DNA of 64,000 nt from Epinephelus fuscoguttatus (Eukaryota; Chordata; Actinopteri; Perciformes; Serranidae). The notes under the pieces were generated by a model. It saw only the letters and a program-made list of their open reading frames with translations. It searched no databases and was not told the origin of the DNA. The stretch is from the NCBI RefSeq assembly GCF_011397635.1, contig NC_064770.1, positions 24,112,200 to 24,176,199 on the forward strand, in the 5' to 3' direction. Shown in pieces: positions 1 through 11,019 of this stretch (positions within the stretch are counted from its first letter, which is position 1; every line of letters starts with the position of its first letter). A program made the position numbers and the translations under genes.

Positions 1-1208
1 CTCAGTTTCACCAGTTTTCCTTGTAACTGCTGATGTATTTCAGGAGGTAAATGTTCTGCAGGAGTGAAGGAAGTTGAGCAGTTTGATACGGTTGTTTGGT
101 CTGCCACCTATTTATGGAGCCAGAACGGTGACTTTAAAATTTGGCATCCAAAAAAAAAAAATTGGCATTGAAAACAAAGCCAGTGTGTCACCGTTCTGGC
201 TCCATACAGGACTAGATAGCTTTGTGACATCATTAGATGTCTATCTGAAGCTTGACTGTTAGTTTGATCAAAGCCATAGTCAAAGTCTATCTTTGTGAAA
301 CTGAACCCAGGTCTTATAGAACTTCAGTCTGCTTTAAATGGTTTTCACATCACAGACTCAATTTCTAAGCACATAAGATATGGGCACCATCAGAAGCTAC
401 GTAGCTGTCATGTTTGCTACATTTACTTGCTTGTGCGTCAGTAAGCTCTCAACAAACAAAGCCAAACGTGTTTAGAGGCCAAACTTATAAGACTGAATAG
501 TTGTAAAATGTCTCCTGGAGAGCTGTCGGCCACTGCATCCAAGAATATGTACAGAATTGGTGGCTTTAATTCCCCAGTTAAGACAGTTTGCTATTGGTTG
601 GTGATGCAGATTCATGTGTCAAAGTATACCAAAGCTCAGCTTAATGTAAAAACACTGAAAGGAGTAACAAACTTTGCAAGCAAATCCAATAAATCATTTT
701 TCTTTCGAAGGAATAAAGTGAATTATTATTCACTTTAATTTTAGCTATTTTTTTTCCCTGGGCGTAACATCTGGCTCTTTAGCTGCTTAATACCTGATGT
801 TTACATACTAGTTATTTTGGTGTGTCTGCCACGTACTGCAGTGATTTATTATTATTTAGTGTTTTGGCTGAAATCAGCTGCTTGCTGTGTCCGAAAGTGA
901 GTCCGATGAGGTTTGGCCAAAAAAGTTTCAGGCTGAAAAACTGAAACCAATGAGCGAAAGACGATCTAAAGCCCTGTAAAGCTGAGGGGAACCTTAAAGT
1001 CTGGTGATAACTCTGTGTGGTGTCATCTCTTGGTGATCCTTCTCACATACAAGTCGACATTCGAACCAGTTAATATGAAAATATTGATTACAGTTGTTTC
1101 AGTAGGCTGGTCATACTGTAGATGTTTTTCTATTTTGACATGTTCTTTCAGTGTTTGTTTATTTTCCAAATTAATCAATTAACTCATGTTCAACCTCTTG
1201 TACAACAG
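1..1208. other. Non-coding sequence upstream of the first visible NUGGC-A exon
   Basis: I see no supportable gene here. From about 768 onward the sequence aligns with the reverse complement of roughly 52430-52795, the intron upstream of the P-loop exon in the second NUGGC copy, so 768-1208 is intron-derived. Before 768 I find no counterpart of the SAM-domain exons or the linker exons that the second copy has. Those exons are either further upstream of the window or were never included in this copy. Confidence 0.6.
113..206. repeat. Short hairpin with 20-bp perfect inverted repeat
   Basis: Positions 113-132 (TATGGAGCCAGAACGGTGAC) are exactly the reverse complement of 187-206, separated by 54 bases that include an A10 run. 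The outer edges read TA on both sides, as in very small Tc1/mariner-type MITEs with TA target sites. That family assignment is inference; the palindrome is seen directly. Confidence 0.7.
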
Positions 1209-1422
1209 GAAGAAAATTAAGGATTTGGAGATCGACAAGAGGGAGCTGATCGGTGTCTTTGGTAAAACCGGGGCTGGAAAGAGCACTCTCATAAATGCCG
1301 TCATTGGAGAGAGGAAGCTCTTGCCTTCTGGGAGTGTCAGTGCATGTACCTCATTCATGATTAAAGTGGAGGCTAACATGCAGAAACAATATGAGGCAGA
1401 AATTGAGTTCATTACAAAAGAG
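1209..1422 (+). CDS. nuggc: NUGGC-A exon with P-loop (G1)
   Basis: The exon opens after TACAACAG and closes before GTAAAA. It encodes KKIKDLEIDK and then the Walker A/G1 motif GKTGAGKST. The acceptor at 1208 was chosen because copy B's upstream exon ends CTC-AA and joins in phase with G-AAG here, giving FLKKKI. An earlier acceptor at 1151 would run through a TAA at 1180. Confidence 0.85.
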
Positions 1423-1558
1423 GTAAAATTAATTGAATATACTGCGTTTATGTTCACTTGAAGCAAACTGAAAAGTTATGATGTAGCTGCAAAAATATTT
1501 CTCTTTACATCACATGATATTAAATTAAAATGAAATAAATTCTTTTATTTTTTTTTAG

Positions 1559-1786
1559 GAGTGGAACGATGAGTTGTGGTCCTTGTTAAATTTCCTTAGG
1601 GATGATGCAGATCAGGAAGATGATCAGGAAGATGATGAGGATTACTGTGACACTGTTGACAAGCTGTCAGCGCTGTATGGAGAAGAATGGAAAGACAAAT
1701 CCCCTGAAAACCTTATGGAAAACAAGTATTTCAAAGAAGTTCCAGAATTTCTCCAATCAAAGAAAAAGCTTTTGACATGTAAATCA
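1559..1786 (+). CDS. nuggc: NUGGC-A acidic exon
   Basis: A phase 0/0 exon of 76 codons with acceptor TTTTTTAG and donor GTGAGT. It encodes EWNDELWSLLNFL, then an Asp/Glu/Gln-rich stretch (DQEDDQEDDED), then a conserved block ending near KKLLTCKS. The copy B counterpart is 51767-52015, which is seven codons longer because its acidic repeat is expanded. Confidence 0.85.
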
Positions 1787-1984
1787 GTGAGTAAGACAAA
1801 ATAAATTCTTGTACATATTTACATGCATCACTGTCTGACAGGGTGAAATGTTATTAATTTCCATTTATTGAGGTTAAGTAATGCACTTACAGCCTGGCCA
1901 TTTCAGATTGGTTTAGTTTAACAAATCTGTAATGAACACTGTGTTTGTGATGCACCTTTTTAAACTTTGAAAGTTTGCTCTTCA

Positions 1985-2052
1985 ATTAGTCTTACGCAAG
2001 TTGAATAGTTTCATAAAAAATACATACTGACTTATTTTAAGCCTAAAAAGTT
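1985..2052 (+). repeat. Displaced fragment of copy B upstream intron
   Basis: The block containing ATACTGACTTATTTTAAGCC matches the reverse complement of about 52811-52860. In copy B it lies upstream of the P-loop exon; here it lies downstream of the acidic exon. This points to a local rearrangement after, or during, the duplication. Confidence 0.5.
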
Positions 2053-2879
2053 AGTAACCTTTCCCTCAGGCTATTTCAGAACTGAAAGCCATGTTTCTAT
2101 GGTAACTGTCTGCTGTCCAGTGGCATCGAATGACAAAAAATAGATGAAAATATGGCTCATAATCTGTGGTTTGTTAATAATGTTTGGGAGTGAGTGATGA
2201 GGAAAGAGTTTTTATAGACTGCAGAGTGTATAGGGTCTTAAAACATTATGATAGAAGATTATGAGAGCTATTCCTGTGCTCAATTATGTCTCTTAAGTTG
2301 TTGCAGAAAAAAATGTTAAAAAATCCCTCAAAATACCACATTACGACACCAAGTCCTTGATGATCATCACAGAAAAGACAGAAAAAACTTTTGACATTTT
2401 AAGATTTCTGTAGAAATTGCATTTTTTGGTGATTGAATGACGAGCACTTCTGTTCTAGAAACTGCTGAGAACCCCTTTTATTGTCAATACACCTATTAAA
2501 GCTATACATCCTCTGGTTGCCCGCTGTCTCTAGTCAGCAGTTAATTATTTTACAGGTCACAAAAGGTCATTTTATACAGTGCTGTCTTTTGTGCTGTCTG
2601 TTCCTAAAAATTTGTCTCAGTGCAACAAATTGGCACCTATGGGAGCTAACATCATCACACATTAATGAAATCAGGCTCATTGAATCCACGAGTCTCAGCT
2701 TTCCAGTCATACTCAATTAATGCATTTCCAAGACTGTTTAGGGACCTGCAGAAAAAATAAAATACAACAGGTGAAAATAACATATTTGCACTGCATGCAA
2801 AAACCTGATGGGTTTTGCCCAAAACTGCATTTGAAAAGCATAAATTAGGCACGTCTGTAATCCGGAGACTCATGACTAC

Positions 2880-3070
2880 CCACAGAAAGCATATTCATTC
2901 AGATATCTTGAGGTCAGAGGTCAAGGGACCCCCATGAAAATGTCTATGCCAAAATTTAGCCAACTTTGGAGTGTTATTCAGCCCCCATCCTAAGAAAGCT
3001 TTAACTCGGTCCGCTACAGTGTCTTAAAGACAGGAATGTTGGCCAAGACTGCCAGCGGCCCTGTGGGTCT
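2880..3070. repeat. Dispersed teleost repeat fragment
   Basis: A sequence with the motif TTGAGGTCAGAGGTCAAGGG, followed by a block about the gas-like text AACTTTGGAGTGTTATTCAG, resembles a repeat I remember as common in percomorph introns. Only one copy is present in this window, so the call rests on recollection. Confidence 0.35.
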
Positions 3071-3361
3071 CAGAGGTTAAAGAGTGGACTTGGTCCATCT
3101 GTGCTAAATAATACAAACCCAGATCAAATTTAGCCTTTTAAAGAAAATCATAACAAACAATATCTACCAGTTACTAAATTAACTGCTTTTATGAATTCCA
3201 CTCAGTATTTTGCCTCCGTCATTGTGCCTAGACAGGTCTCATGAAGATTAAATGACCAAGTGGTTACACCTTACTGATAGACTGGTTGAAAAGCTGGGTT
3301 GATCTCTCTGGTACTAATAGTAATTATTTTATATAAATAAGATACTTAACTTCCCAGCAGG

Positions 3362-4500
3362 ACCCGTGGAGTACCACAAGGATCAGTACTTGGCCCACTT
3401 GTATTCGGTCTTTTGACGGTTCCTGTTTTTAAGGGCGTATTCACACCTGTCTGTTTGTTCCGGAACAGGGAGCGTTTCCTCAAAAGATCGGTTCGTTTGG
3501 ACATATGTGAACGCAGCAATCGCACTCGGTAGCGGAACAAAACAAGCGGTCCGAGATCGCCTAGAAGAGGTGGTCTTGGACCGCTTCCATTCGACACCTG
3601 TAGCGGTTCGTTTGCAGTGAGAACACAACCGACACAGCAACCGACACAACTGACTCATAACTGCGGTTCATCCTCCAACAGGGGGGCGCAGTGACGCACC
3701 AGGCTGCCAACCGTCAACCAAAACAAACAGAAGAAGAAGAAGAAGAAGCACAGTTTACTAATTAGATAACAATTATCTAATGAAGCTTACCTGATGCACC
3801 GTCTGTAGTGTCGTGTGAGTATGTGATGTGCAGACAGTGCACCCATCAGAGACCATCTTCGCCGGCGATTCCTTGATGCGGCACGTCTTCTTCTTAGTAG
3901 ATGGAGTAAAACATTATTTTCCATGCGCAGTCTGGATTCCCGGTAGTAGTGGATATTTTCTTCATGCAGATAACACTGGTATATTACCCACAGAAACGCG
4001 CAAAAACAAACTAGCCACACACGCTGTTTGTGCTCCATTGTTGCTGTTTTTCCCCAGCGTTTTCCTTCCGGGATTTCTGACCAATGAGAGAACAGCTGCT
4101 CCGCACATGGCGTTTGTTTACAACTTTGTTCCGCTACAAACTTTGGCCTTGTGAACACAAACGACCCAAATTAAATATGCAAACATTGTATCGATTCAGC
4201 CTCTGAATCGGAACAAAGCAAACGAGCCACAGGTGTGAATACAGCCTAAGTCTCTTTAAGTTAATGTCAGTTTTTGCACTTATGCTGACGAACCACAAAT
4301 CTATTTCTCTTTCACATTTTCCCATTGAATCACTATCAGTGCATTGAGCAAATCATTGGTTTGCTAAATAAAGACAGAACTGATGTGATTGTGTTTGGTG
4401 GCCACAGTGAAAGACTTACTATTGCATACATAGACCCTGTGCCTTTAAAAACTGTAAAACAAGTAAGATTGGGTACTCTGGCTTGGATTTCAGCAGTCAT
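3362..4500 (+). mobile_element. LINE reverse transcriptase remnant split by a Harbinger-type MITE
   Basis: 3368-3415 reads GVPQGSVLGPLVF, a typical non-LTR reverse transcriptase block. After an 814-bp insertion the same kind of protein continues: YADEPQIYFSF near 4281 (the YADD catalytic box with the second Asp changed to Glu), then LLNKDRTDVIVFGGHSERL and LKTVKQVR around 4355-4470. These match the usual order in L2/CR1-like LINEs of fish. Stops and frame changes make it a dead fragment. It lies in an intron of NUGGC copy A. Confidence 0.7.
3433..4246. mobile_element. Non-autonomous PIF/Harbinger-type element with TAA target duplication
   Basis: Imperfect terminal inverted repeats are visible: the left end is GGGCGTATTCACACCTGT and the right end, reverse complemented, is GGCTGTATTCACACCTGT. 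The element is flanked by the 3-bp duplication TAA at 3430-3432 and 4247-4249, the size and composition expected for PIF/Harbinger. A minus-strand open stretch (4158-3787) is rich in Arg and might be a remnant of a transposase N terminus, but I cannot identify it. The insertion interrupts a LINE reverse transcriptase fragment. Confidence 0.75.
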
Positions 4501-4810
4501 GTTGAATGAATTAGTTTATCAGATTTTTATCATTTGAAAAATATAGTTACAGTTATAGAACTCATGTCTAAACATGATCTTAAAAAGCAAATATTCATGC
4601 ATTATCTGAGGCACGTTGGACTATTACAAAAGCGACTAAACCTTGTTCAATTTTTTTTTAATGAAAAACAAAACTAAAGGCATTTTGCCTATGTCTGCTC
4701 TACCAGTTAGTCAGAAAGTTGATTTTAAAGTATTACCATTTAAGGGGGTCAGACCTTATTATGTTTCTTACATGCTATATCCATATGAACCTTCAAGAAT
4801 GCTCAGGTCT

Positions 4811-5007
4811 GGGGCATCGGTAGCATAGTGGATAGTTCCGGCGCCCCATGTACAGAGGCACCGCCTCGCTGCGGCGGCCGCGGGTTCAAATCCGACTCGC
4901 GGCCCTTTGCTGCATGTCAGTCCCCACTCTCTCTCTGTCTCCCCATTTCACTCTCTGTCCTGTCATTAAAGGCAAAAGCCCACAAAAATAATCTAAAAAA
5001 AAAAAAA
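4811..5007 (+). mobile_element. tRNA-derived SINE with target-site duplication
   Basis: The head has a tRNA-like layout: an A-box-like TAGCATAGTGG near 4821 and a B-box-like GGTTCAAATCC near 4882. A pyrimidine-rich body, ATTAAAGGCAAAAGCCC and an A-rich tail follow. The flanks repeat AAGAATGCTCAGGTCT (4795-4810) and AAGAACACTCAGGTCT (5008-5023). It is not a functional tRNA gene, since the anticodon arm region is expanded and no acceptor stem closes. Confidence 0.85.
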
Positions 5008-5474
5008 AAGAACACTCAGGTCTTCAGACTGGGATCTGCAGAATGTCAAGGGTCAACATGAAACACGGGGAAGCTGCATTACTCATCTATGTATGATACA
5101 CATACTTGTAATAACCTAGATAATCCTTGGCTCTATCAAAATCTGGTTGTGTTAGAACCTGTTCACCAATTAGCATTAAAGAAATGATTAATACTGTTAA
5201 AAACTTGCATACAGAACAATTAAACTTTAAAAACAGTCACCCAAAACTAGATTTTGTCTCCATTTCATGTTTATTACTAGGCCTATTAATGTAACTAATT
5301 TTATCTTTTTTCTTTTGTTGTTACTTTCTATGACAGTGTTTCTTCATTTCTCTCCTTTTTTATCTTATCCTCTTGTAATTCTATGTAATTTGTAAAGCAC
5401 CTTGAAGTTGGAGTTTGTGCATTCAAATGAAATCGCTTTACATTGCCTTAATCTGATTGTATTGTTGATTGCAG

Positions 5475-5681
5475 GCTGAAGAGCTATCTGCAAAATTAGT
5501 CAAATACACAAGAAGTGAATCAAACTATGGAGAAGGACAAGAAGTAAAGAGGTGGTATTGGCCCCTGGTGAAGTGTGTGACTGTGAGGGTGCCTAACAAT
5601 GATCTTCTCCAGCATGTCACACTTGTGGATCTTCCTGGAAATGGGGACCGCAACAAGAGCAGAGACAAGATGTGGAAAGGG
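5475..5681 (+). CDS. nuggc: NUGGC-A exon with G3 motif
   Basis: A phase 0/0 exon of 69 codons after TTGCAG and before GTAATT. It encodes RWYWPLVKCVTVRVPNNDLL and the G3 box VDLPGNGD, followed by KSRDKMWKG. The copy B counterpart is 48373-48579, of identical length. Confidence 0.9.
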
Positions 5682-5805
5682 GTAATTTATTCACATGTAG
5701 TGCTGTTTATCGTGTCTTACTCTGTTATCTGGAAACTCAACAGTGCTTTTCACATAGCACTGAAAATTGATTATTCATTATTGACTTGTTATTACGTCCC
5801 TTCAG

Positions 5806-5981
5806 GTTGTTGGAAGTTGCTCTACTGTGTGGATTGTGACTTAAATTAATCGAGCAGCAGCAGAGCGTGAAGCCTGGGACATCCTGAAAAGTACCTGTAG
5901 CTTCATCGGAAATGGTGGCGAGTGTCAGTGCATCCACTTTATCTGCACCAAGTCTGATGTTACTGGAGTTTGTGATGATCG
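5806..5981 (+). CDS. nuggc: NUGGC-A exon with G4 motif and in-frame stop
   Basis: A 176-base exon encoding VVGSCSTVWIVT, then TAA at 5842-5844, then INRAAAEREAWDIL and the G4 box TKSD. Copy B has GAA at the stop position (VTEMKRAAA). Neighbouring substitutions (ATG to ATT, AAA to AAT) suggest relaxed constraint rather than one isolated base error. Confidence 0.85.
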
Positions 5982-6225
5982 GTAAGTGATTTAAGAGGCC
6001 AAAAGTAAAAAGTTTAATATAACATTCTAAGAAGACATTGAGGCATATGGTGCCAAGAGCTCAACAGGAAAACACAAGCAAATACATATAAATTGTTGCA
6101 GCACAGGTACTGGTAGCATGGGTGGGTTATGAGACAAAGGGCCCCTGGGCACAGATATGCAAAAGGCCCCAACACCTCTCTTATGTATGAGCAGGACAAA
6201 CAGACTCTAAGGTGGTTTTGGCTTT

Positions 6226-6263
<38 letters not shown>

Positions 6264-8345
6264 ATGTATCTCCTTGTAGTCAAGGACATTTTTTGTCATC
6301 TTCTGTCTCTGCATCCCTCTGTGGTCTGTTTGTGTGTCTTTGTGGTCAGTATGAATCTTCCTGGTCAGTACGTGTTAATTTGAGTGACATTTTGCAGGTG
6401 AAGGCCAGAGGGGCCCCTGGGCCTGTGCCTGGTAGGCCCATTCAGTAATCCATCCATGACTGTTAGAATACTATGTTGTTAGTTCAGGGGCAGGGGTTGT
6501 CAAAATCTGAAACTGTGCCTCCAAAACAAGCAAAATTGCGAAAACTGCGCCCTCATAACATTCCCCATCATCATATTATGTTTACATGAAAAAAGATTTT
6601 AACCAGAGTGGTCGTGTGCATGTAAACACACTTACTGAGCACAGCTGACTTCCAGGTTTTGGTACCAAAATCATCATTGCAGGATACTCTATTGTGCTGT
6701 TTTTGTATTTTCGTGTGTTTTTTTACATTTGCAGAAAATGTAGCTTAGTGTTCTCAAATAGGAAATTACTTTCTCCATTTGCTTGTCTTTGCAGTCTAAG
6801 CAACCAACATAACACTATATTTTACCAGGCACAAAGCTTCCTAAAATTTCCAAGGAAGGAACTGATATCTAACAATGAATTTATTGGGAACTTATAGAAA
6901 CTATGTAATATATCATTTGGTGCAGATATAGGGAAATTGAGACACTGTTCAGTTGAATCACTTCCAGTTAATTAGTTAATTGGATTCATAGTGTAACCTA
7001 GACTGTCTTTTAGTCCGTGCATGGTAGGTCAGCTGAATATGAAAACACTTGATATTTCTCGACAGGCTGGAAGCCAGTTTAACATATATAGAACATAAAG
7101 TTCCTAATAATAGCTTGATAAATAAAGTACTAGAAAAAGAAAGAAGAAATACTGATGGTACTATTAAGTACTATTAGTAGCAGTAGCTGAGTCATTATTA
7201 TGTACTGCCTACTACAAGTATTGCAGACTTCATTTAATACATAGTATATGTACTACAGGTACTGTGCACTATGTGTGTATAATATTGTATGTATCTACAA
7301 TATGTTACAATATGTATTTAACATTCATAATCCCAAAAGTAGCAGCAGTAGTATTAGCAGTAAAGGCTGTAGTATATGATAGATGGAAAACAATGATGTA
7401 TAATGTTTATATGTTCTCTAGGAGTTTCAGCTACTGTCCTCTGAGACACACCAACATGTCTGTGAGTTTGTGTGTCAGTGGCCATTGCTATGGTAATTAA
7501 TTAGGAGGGCCAGTCAGCAGCTCAGAGCAGGAAGCTGTTTTAATGGAGTTGAAACCTCTCAAACTCTTAATTTTCCTGCCAAAACAATGAGTCCAATCAT
7601 CAACATATGGATACCACCAGAGAGAGGAGATCATCCCGAACGTGTAGGTGTCTTCTTCATGTTTGTAGCGATGATGTCACCACTCTAGCTCTGTCCCATA
7701 GATAGCTATGATAAAATCTGAAACGTCTGAAAAACAACATGAAATGTAAATTGTGATTTCTTAAAAACCATACCAGATATCAAAATGTCAGTTTGGTACA
7801 ATAAAGTCTGGAGTCTCATGATCCATTTAAAATTTGAATCATTTTTTTCCATGAAAGTATGGAGATTTGGTGTGGCCTTAAAGGGGAATGATTTTAAGTT
7901 GATTTCCTGACAATCTCCAATCACTTTGAATGGAAAATTCTATGCACTTTTTTATGAGATTCATTAAAAAGCCTGGGCGAATGTTTGAGAAAAGTCATAG
8001 CACACAGTTCCCAAATTTTCTGCATGTTTTAATCTATTTTTTTGCATATGTGTTGGCGATGCTGTGGGGTGAGTAGTTTACTTGGCTTAAAATGAGTTCT
8101 TTCAAGGAAATTCCTTTAGGTCTTAAAATTTGTCCTTTTTTCCCCTTAAAATGCTGACCAGAAAAACTTTGTAGGAAATCACAGACTTGTAAAGTTGTTA
8201 CCATTTCAGTATGAATGGTAGAGTTATTGGTAACAAAAGTGTTTTATCCTGAGATGAGTGAAGACAACTGTGCAAGTTGGAATTTTAGGTTTAATTTCTC
8301 CAAATACTGTATGAGGTGTCACTTCATAAAAATATTTTCTTACAG
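5982..8345 (+). other. NUGGC-A intron with arm homology and simple repeats
   Basis: There is no coding exon here. A GTT microsatellite lies at about 6226-6264. A dispersed repeat spans roughly 6130-6460 (GGGCCCCTGGGC near both ends; a related piece occurs at 28610-28770). From about 6515 the sequence aligns with the reverse complement of 46260-47920 in arm B. About 480 bases at 7060-7540 have no counterpart there and look like an insertion in this arm. Confidence 0.6.
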
Positions 8346-8439
8346 TTCAGCAGGTGCTGTTCGTGCTCTCATATTTCAAAACAACATACAAGCCAAGGAA
8401 ACAGTGAACAAAGAGTTCAGAAAACTCAAGGAGTTTAAG
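8346..8439 (+). CDS. nuggc: NUGGC-A exon
   Basis: A 94-base exon completing the split Arg codon from the previous exon. It encodes SAGAVRALIFQNNIQAKE and FRKLKEFK. The acceptor is TTACAG and the donor GTGAGT. The copy B counterpart, 46162-46255, has the same length. Confidence 0.88.
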
Positions 8440-8524
8440 GTGAGTTTAATAGACTAACAGAAAATGTAACACAACAATTTTCTACAACTGCAAGCCTGAT
8501 GTGAAATCAAACCTTTTTTTTCAG

Positions 8525-8612
8525 AAACATTTCAGTGATGTATTTTTCAGAGTCTTCACAGTGAGCTCCAAAGAGTTTCGTCAGCAACAACATCTGACGC
8601 CAGAGGAAACTG
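8525..8612 (+). CDS. nuggc: NUGGC-A exon
   Basis: An 88-base exon encoding KHFSDVFFRVFTVSSKEF and LTPEETG. The block VFTVSS..EF is conserved with copy B (45989-46076). Confidence 0.88.
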
Positions 8613-8802
8613 GTAGGTGACATCTCATACTGTATATGAGCACTCTGTGGATAACAGAAAATGTACAACAGCTCCAACACGTTTTGTTTTAGTTTACTTT
8701 CACCACTTTAATTAAAACAAAAATAACTAATTGAATTTTGACATTTGAATTTAAGTATGTAGTTTAAGTATGTAAGATGTAATCTGATTTTTTTTTTCAC
8801 AG

Positions 8803-8924
8803 AAATACCCAGACTTCAGGAATTCCTGCAAGAGCTCAATGACTGTCACTCAGAGACATTAAACTATGTGTCTGGAGCTCATGGGATCCTCTCTCTGATT
8901 CAAGGGGCCAGAAGTAGAGCAGGG
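8803..8924 (+). CDS. nuggc: NUGGC-A exon
   Basis: A 122-base exon encoding IPRLQEFLQELNDCHSETL and GILSLIQGARSRAG. It is the last exon with a counterpart in copy B (45674-45795). Homology between the arms continues to about 9045 and then stops. Confidence 0.88.
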
Positions 8925-9416
8925 GTAAGATCAAGTCAGGCTGAGTGTCCATACAGTGTTTTTTTCTGAGTGGCAGCGTCTCTATTCAGTTGTTCCCAAT
9001 GAGGAGAGAACGTGAAGGTGCTGTACCTTGCGTCTATTGCAGAAAAGAAAAGTGGGGATTTAAGTTCTGAACCTAAATGAATTAAACAAATCAGTTGGGA
9101 CAAAAGTCTAAAACTCTACTTCTTTCATTAAAAAACACCAACTAAAAAACATCTAAGTTTACTTTTTTTTTGCTTTTCTGGTCAATGGAATTTTTGCAAA
9201 TAAATTGTTTATGTTTATATTTTATGCTTTTACCATTCCATTAGGATAATATGGATTTAAAATTATTAATGGTAGTTTTTTTTATAAACTTTTTTCAATT
9301 TCAATAACAAGTACAAGCATCAGAAATAATAATATACAAGTTAAATATAAAGTAATGATACAAAACCAAAAGGGGCAACACACAGTAAATATGAAAGGCA
9401 GCACAACTCTTTGTAA

Positions 9417-11011
9417 CAGTGTTAATTTTGACAAGAATTTTTAATTTCATTTTAGTCTTAGTCACTCACCAAAGACTGGATTTAGTTGAAGTCACATTTT
9501 AGTCTTTTAGTTTTGTTTTGTTTTGTTTTGTTTTAGTTAAAATTTAGTCAGTGGAAATCAGTTTTAGTTTTAGTCTCATTTTAGTCTTTTGATGTAATTT
9601 GACAGTTTTGTTATACTGTAATAGATTTTGCAAGAGGATGTTTGTCATGGTAGTAAAAACTCCATTGTAAGCATACCTTTAACTATGTGTTTAGTCATTT
9701 AAACTAAGAATGTACCATATTACTCTCTCTCTCTCTATCTACTCTCTAAAAACGAATATCTAAGGCTTGTTAGACAAAGCGCAATCATGTCCTTCACAGG
9801 TTTTCTTTGTACAACAAATGACTTACAACCTGCAAGAATAAATCTCCAATCCTCTTAAGACGTCAAAAGAAGATCATAACAGCTTAACTGTTATGCCCGT
9901 TTTAAGTTAGTATTTTCTTACAAGGGCATCAAAACCTAGCCAACACATTTAATCATATGCCCATTTTAATTCAGTGTTTGTTAACACTAGGACCGCCAGG
10001 ATTACAGCACCCCTCCAAGCGCCGCAACGGTTATGGAACTTCACTGTTTATGCTGACCGTGCTCAGAAGCACACAAAAAATGCATTTTTGAGTAATTTCC
10101 GAGAAGTTATGATAAAATAAAAAAAAAAAGGACTGACAACTTCTCCAATGTCTTGTGACAATTAATTAACACTATTTGTAGGCTTTTTATAATGCCTTTT
10201 TTTTCTGCTGCGCTGCTGCTGCGCCGTGTCTCCAGTTGAAAGTGGTGATTTGCTAAATACATTCTACAATAATTAATTATATTAACTTTTGGTCTATAAT
10301 ATTGTTGGCTATATTACCCATTTTAATTTTAAAAAAAACCTTAAGAATAAAAGAAATAAACACCGAAATAATTAGTGGAAACACGGTCACTGTTGAGATT
10401 ACATTCGTTTTTTATTATTAACAAAATGTTTTTTTATTGACCTATGAACGGTTTTGTTTTCAAATAAATATTTGGAAATGCTTTGGTGTACTTTTACAGA
10501 GTTCTTCAATATGTATAGCCTACCTGTGTGTATCAAAATGTATAATTTTCAGTAGCATAAATCTTCTCTTCTTTTTCTTCCCACTTGACAAGTCGCAGGT
10601 GAAGATAATCCGCTCATAATTACTTTAGTTCGGCTCAACGCTCTGACCAGGCGTTATTGGTCCCGGCTTCCCGCTGTGGAGCCAAGGCTTCTGTGTGCAA
10701 GACTGGACGTGCACCGTCACCGCGCGGAGGGCAGGGGGGGAGGTCATCCAATCAGAAAGATAGACTGAGAGTTTGAATTTGATAGATAAGATAATTAATT
10801 GGTTAAAAAGGAAAACAATCTAGGCATTGAGGATGGTTGTAATCCAGATTGTCCGGCTGGCCAGCGTCAGCTTTTTCGTCACGTTTTTACTTGTCAGAGA
10901 TTTCGTTTTAGTTTTTGTTGTCAGTACTTATTAAATTTACGTTCACGTCACAAATTAGTCACGGAATAAAGGGTCGTCAACGAAAAGTTTTCGTTGACAA
11001 AATTAACACTG
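9417..11011. mobile_element. Non-autonomous hAT element
   Basis: The left end is CAGTGTTAATTTTGACAAG and the right end, reverse complemented, is CAGTGTTAATTTTGTCAACG. CAGTG-type termini are characteristic of hAT elements. The flanking octamers are CTTTGTAA (9409-9416) and GTCTGTAA (11012-11019), six of eight identical, as expected for an aged 8-bp target duplication. No transposase reading frame is visible in the 1.6 kb interior. It lies in a NUGGC-A intron and has no counterpart in arm B. Confidence 0.8.
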
Positions 11012-11019
11012 GTCTGTAA

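Noticed and set aside
1180..1182. TAA in frame upstream of the P-loop in copy A, where copy B has GAA.
   Set aside because: The phase of the preceding copy B exon shows that the true acceptor is at 1208, so this codon is intronic in both copies.
4338..4460. Phase 0/0 open segment with a CAG acceptor and GTAAGA donor between two NUGGC-A exons.
   Set aside because: The peptide (LNKDRTDVIVFGG, LKTVKQVR) is LINE reverse transcriptase sequence and continues from YADE upstream; copy B has no such exon.
4811..4890. tRNA-like region with A and B boxes.
   Set aside because: It is followed by a SINE body and A-tail with target duplications, and no cloverleaf closes.
6129..6448. ORFs with poly-Val or poly-Cys runs.
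   Set aside because: Translations of the GTT microsatellite in two frames.
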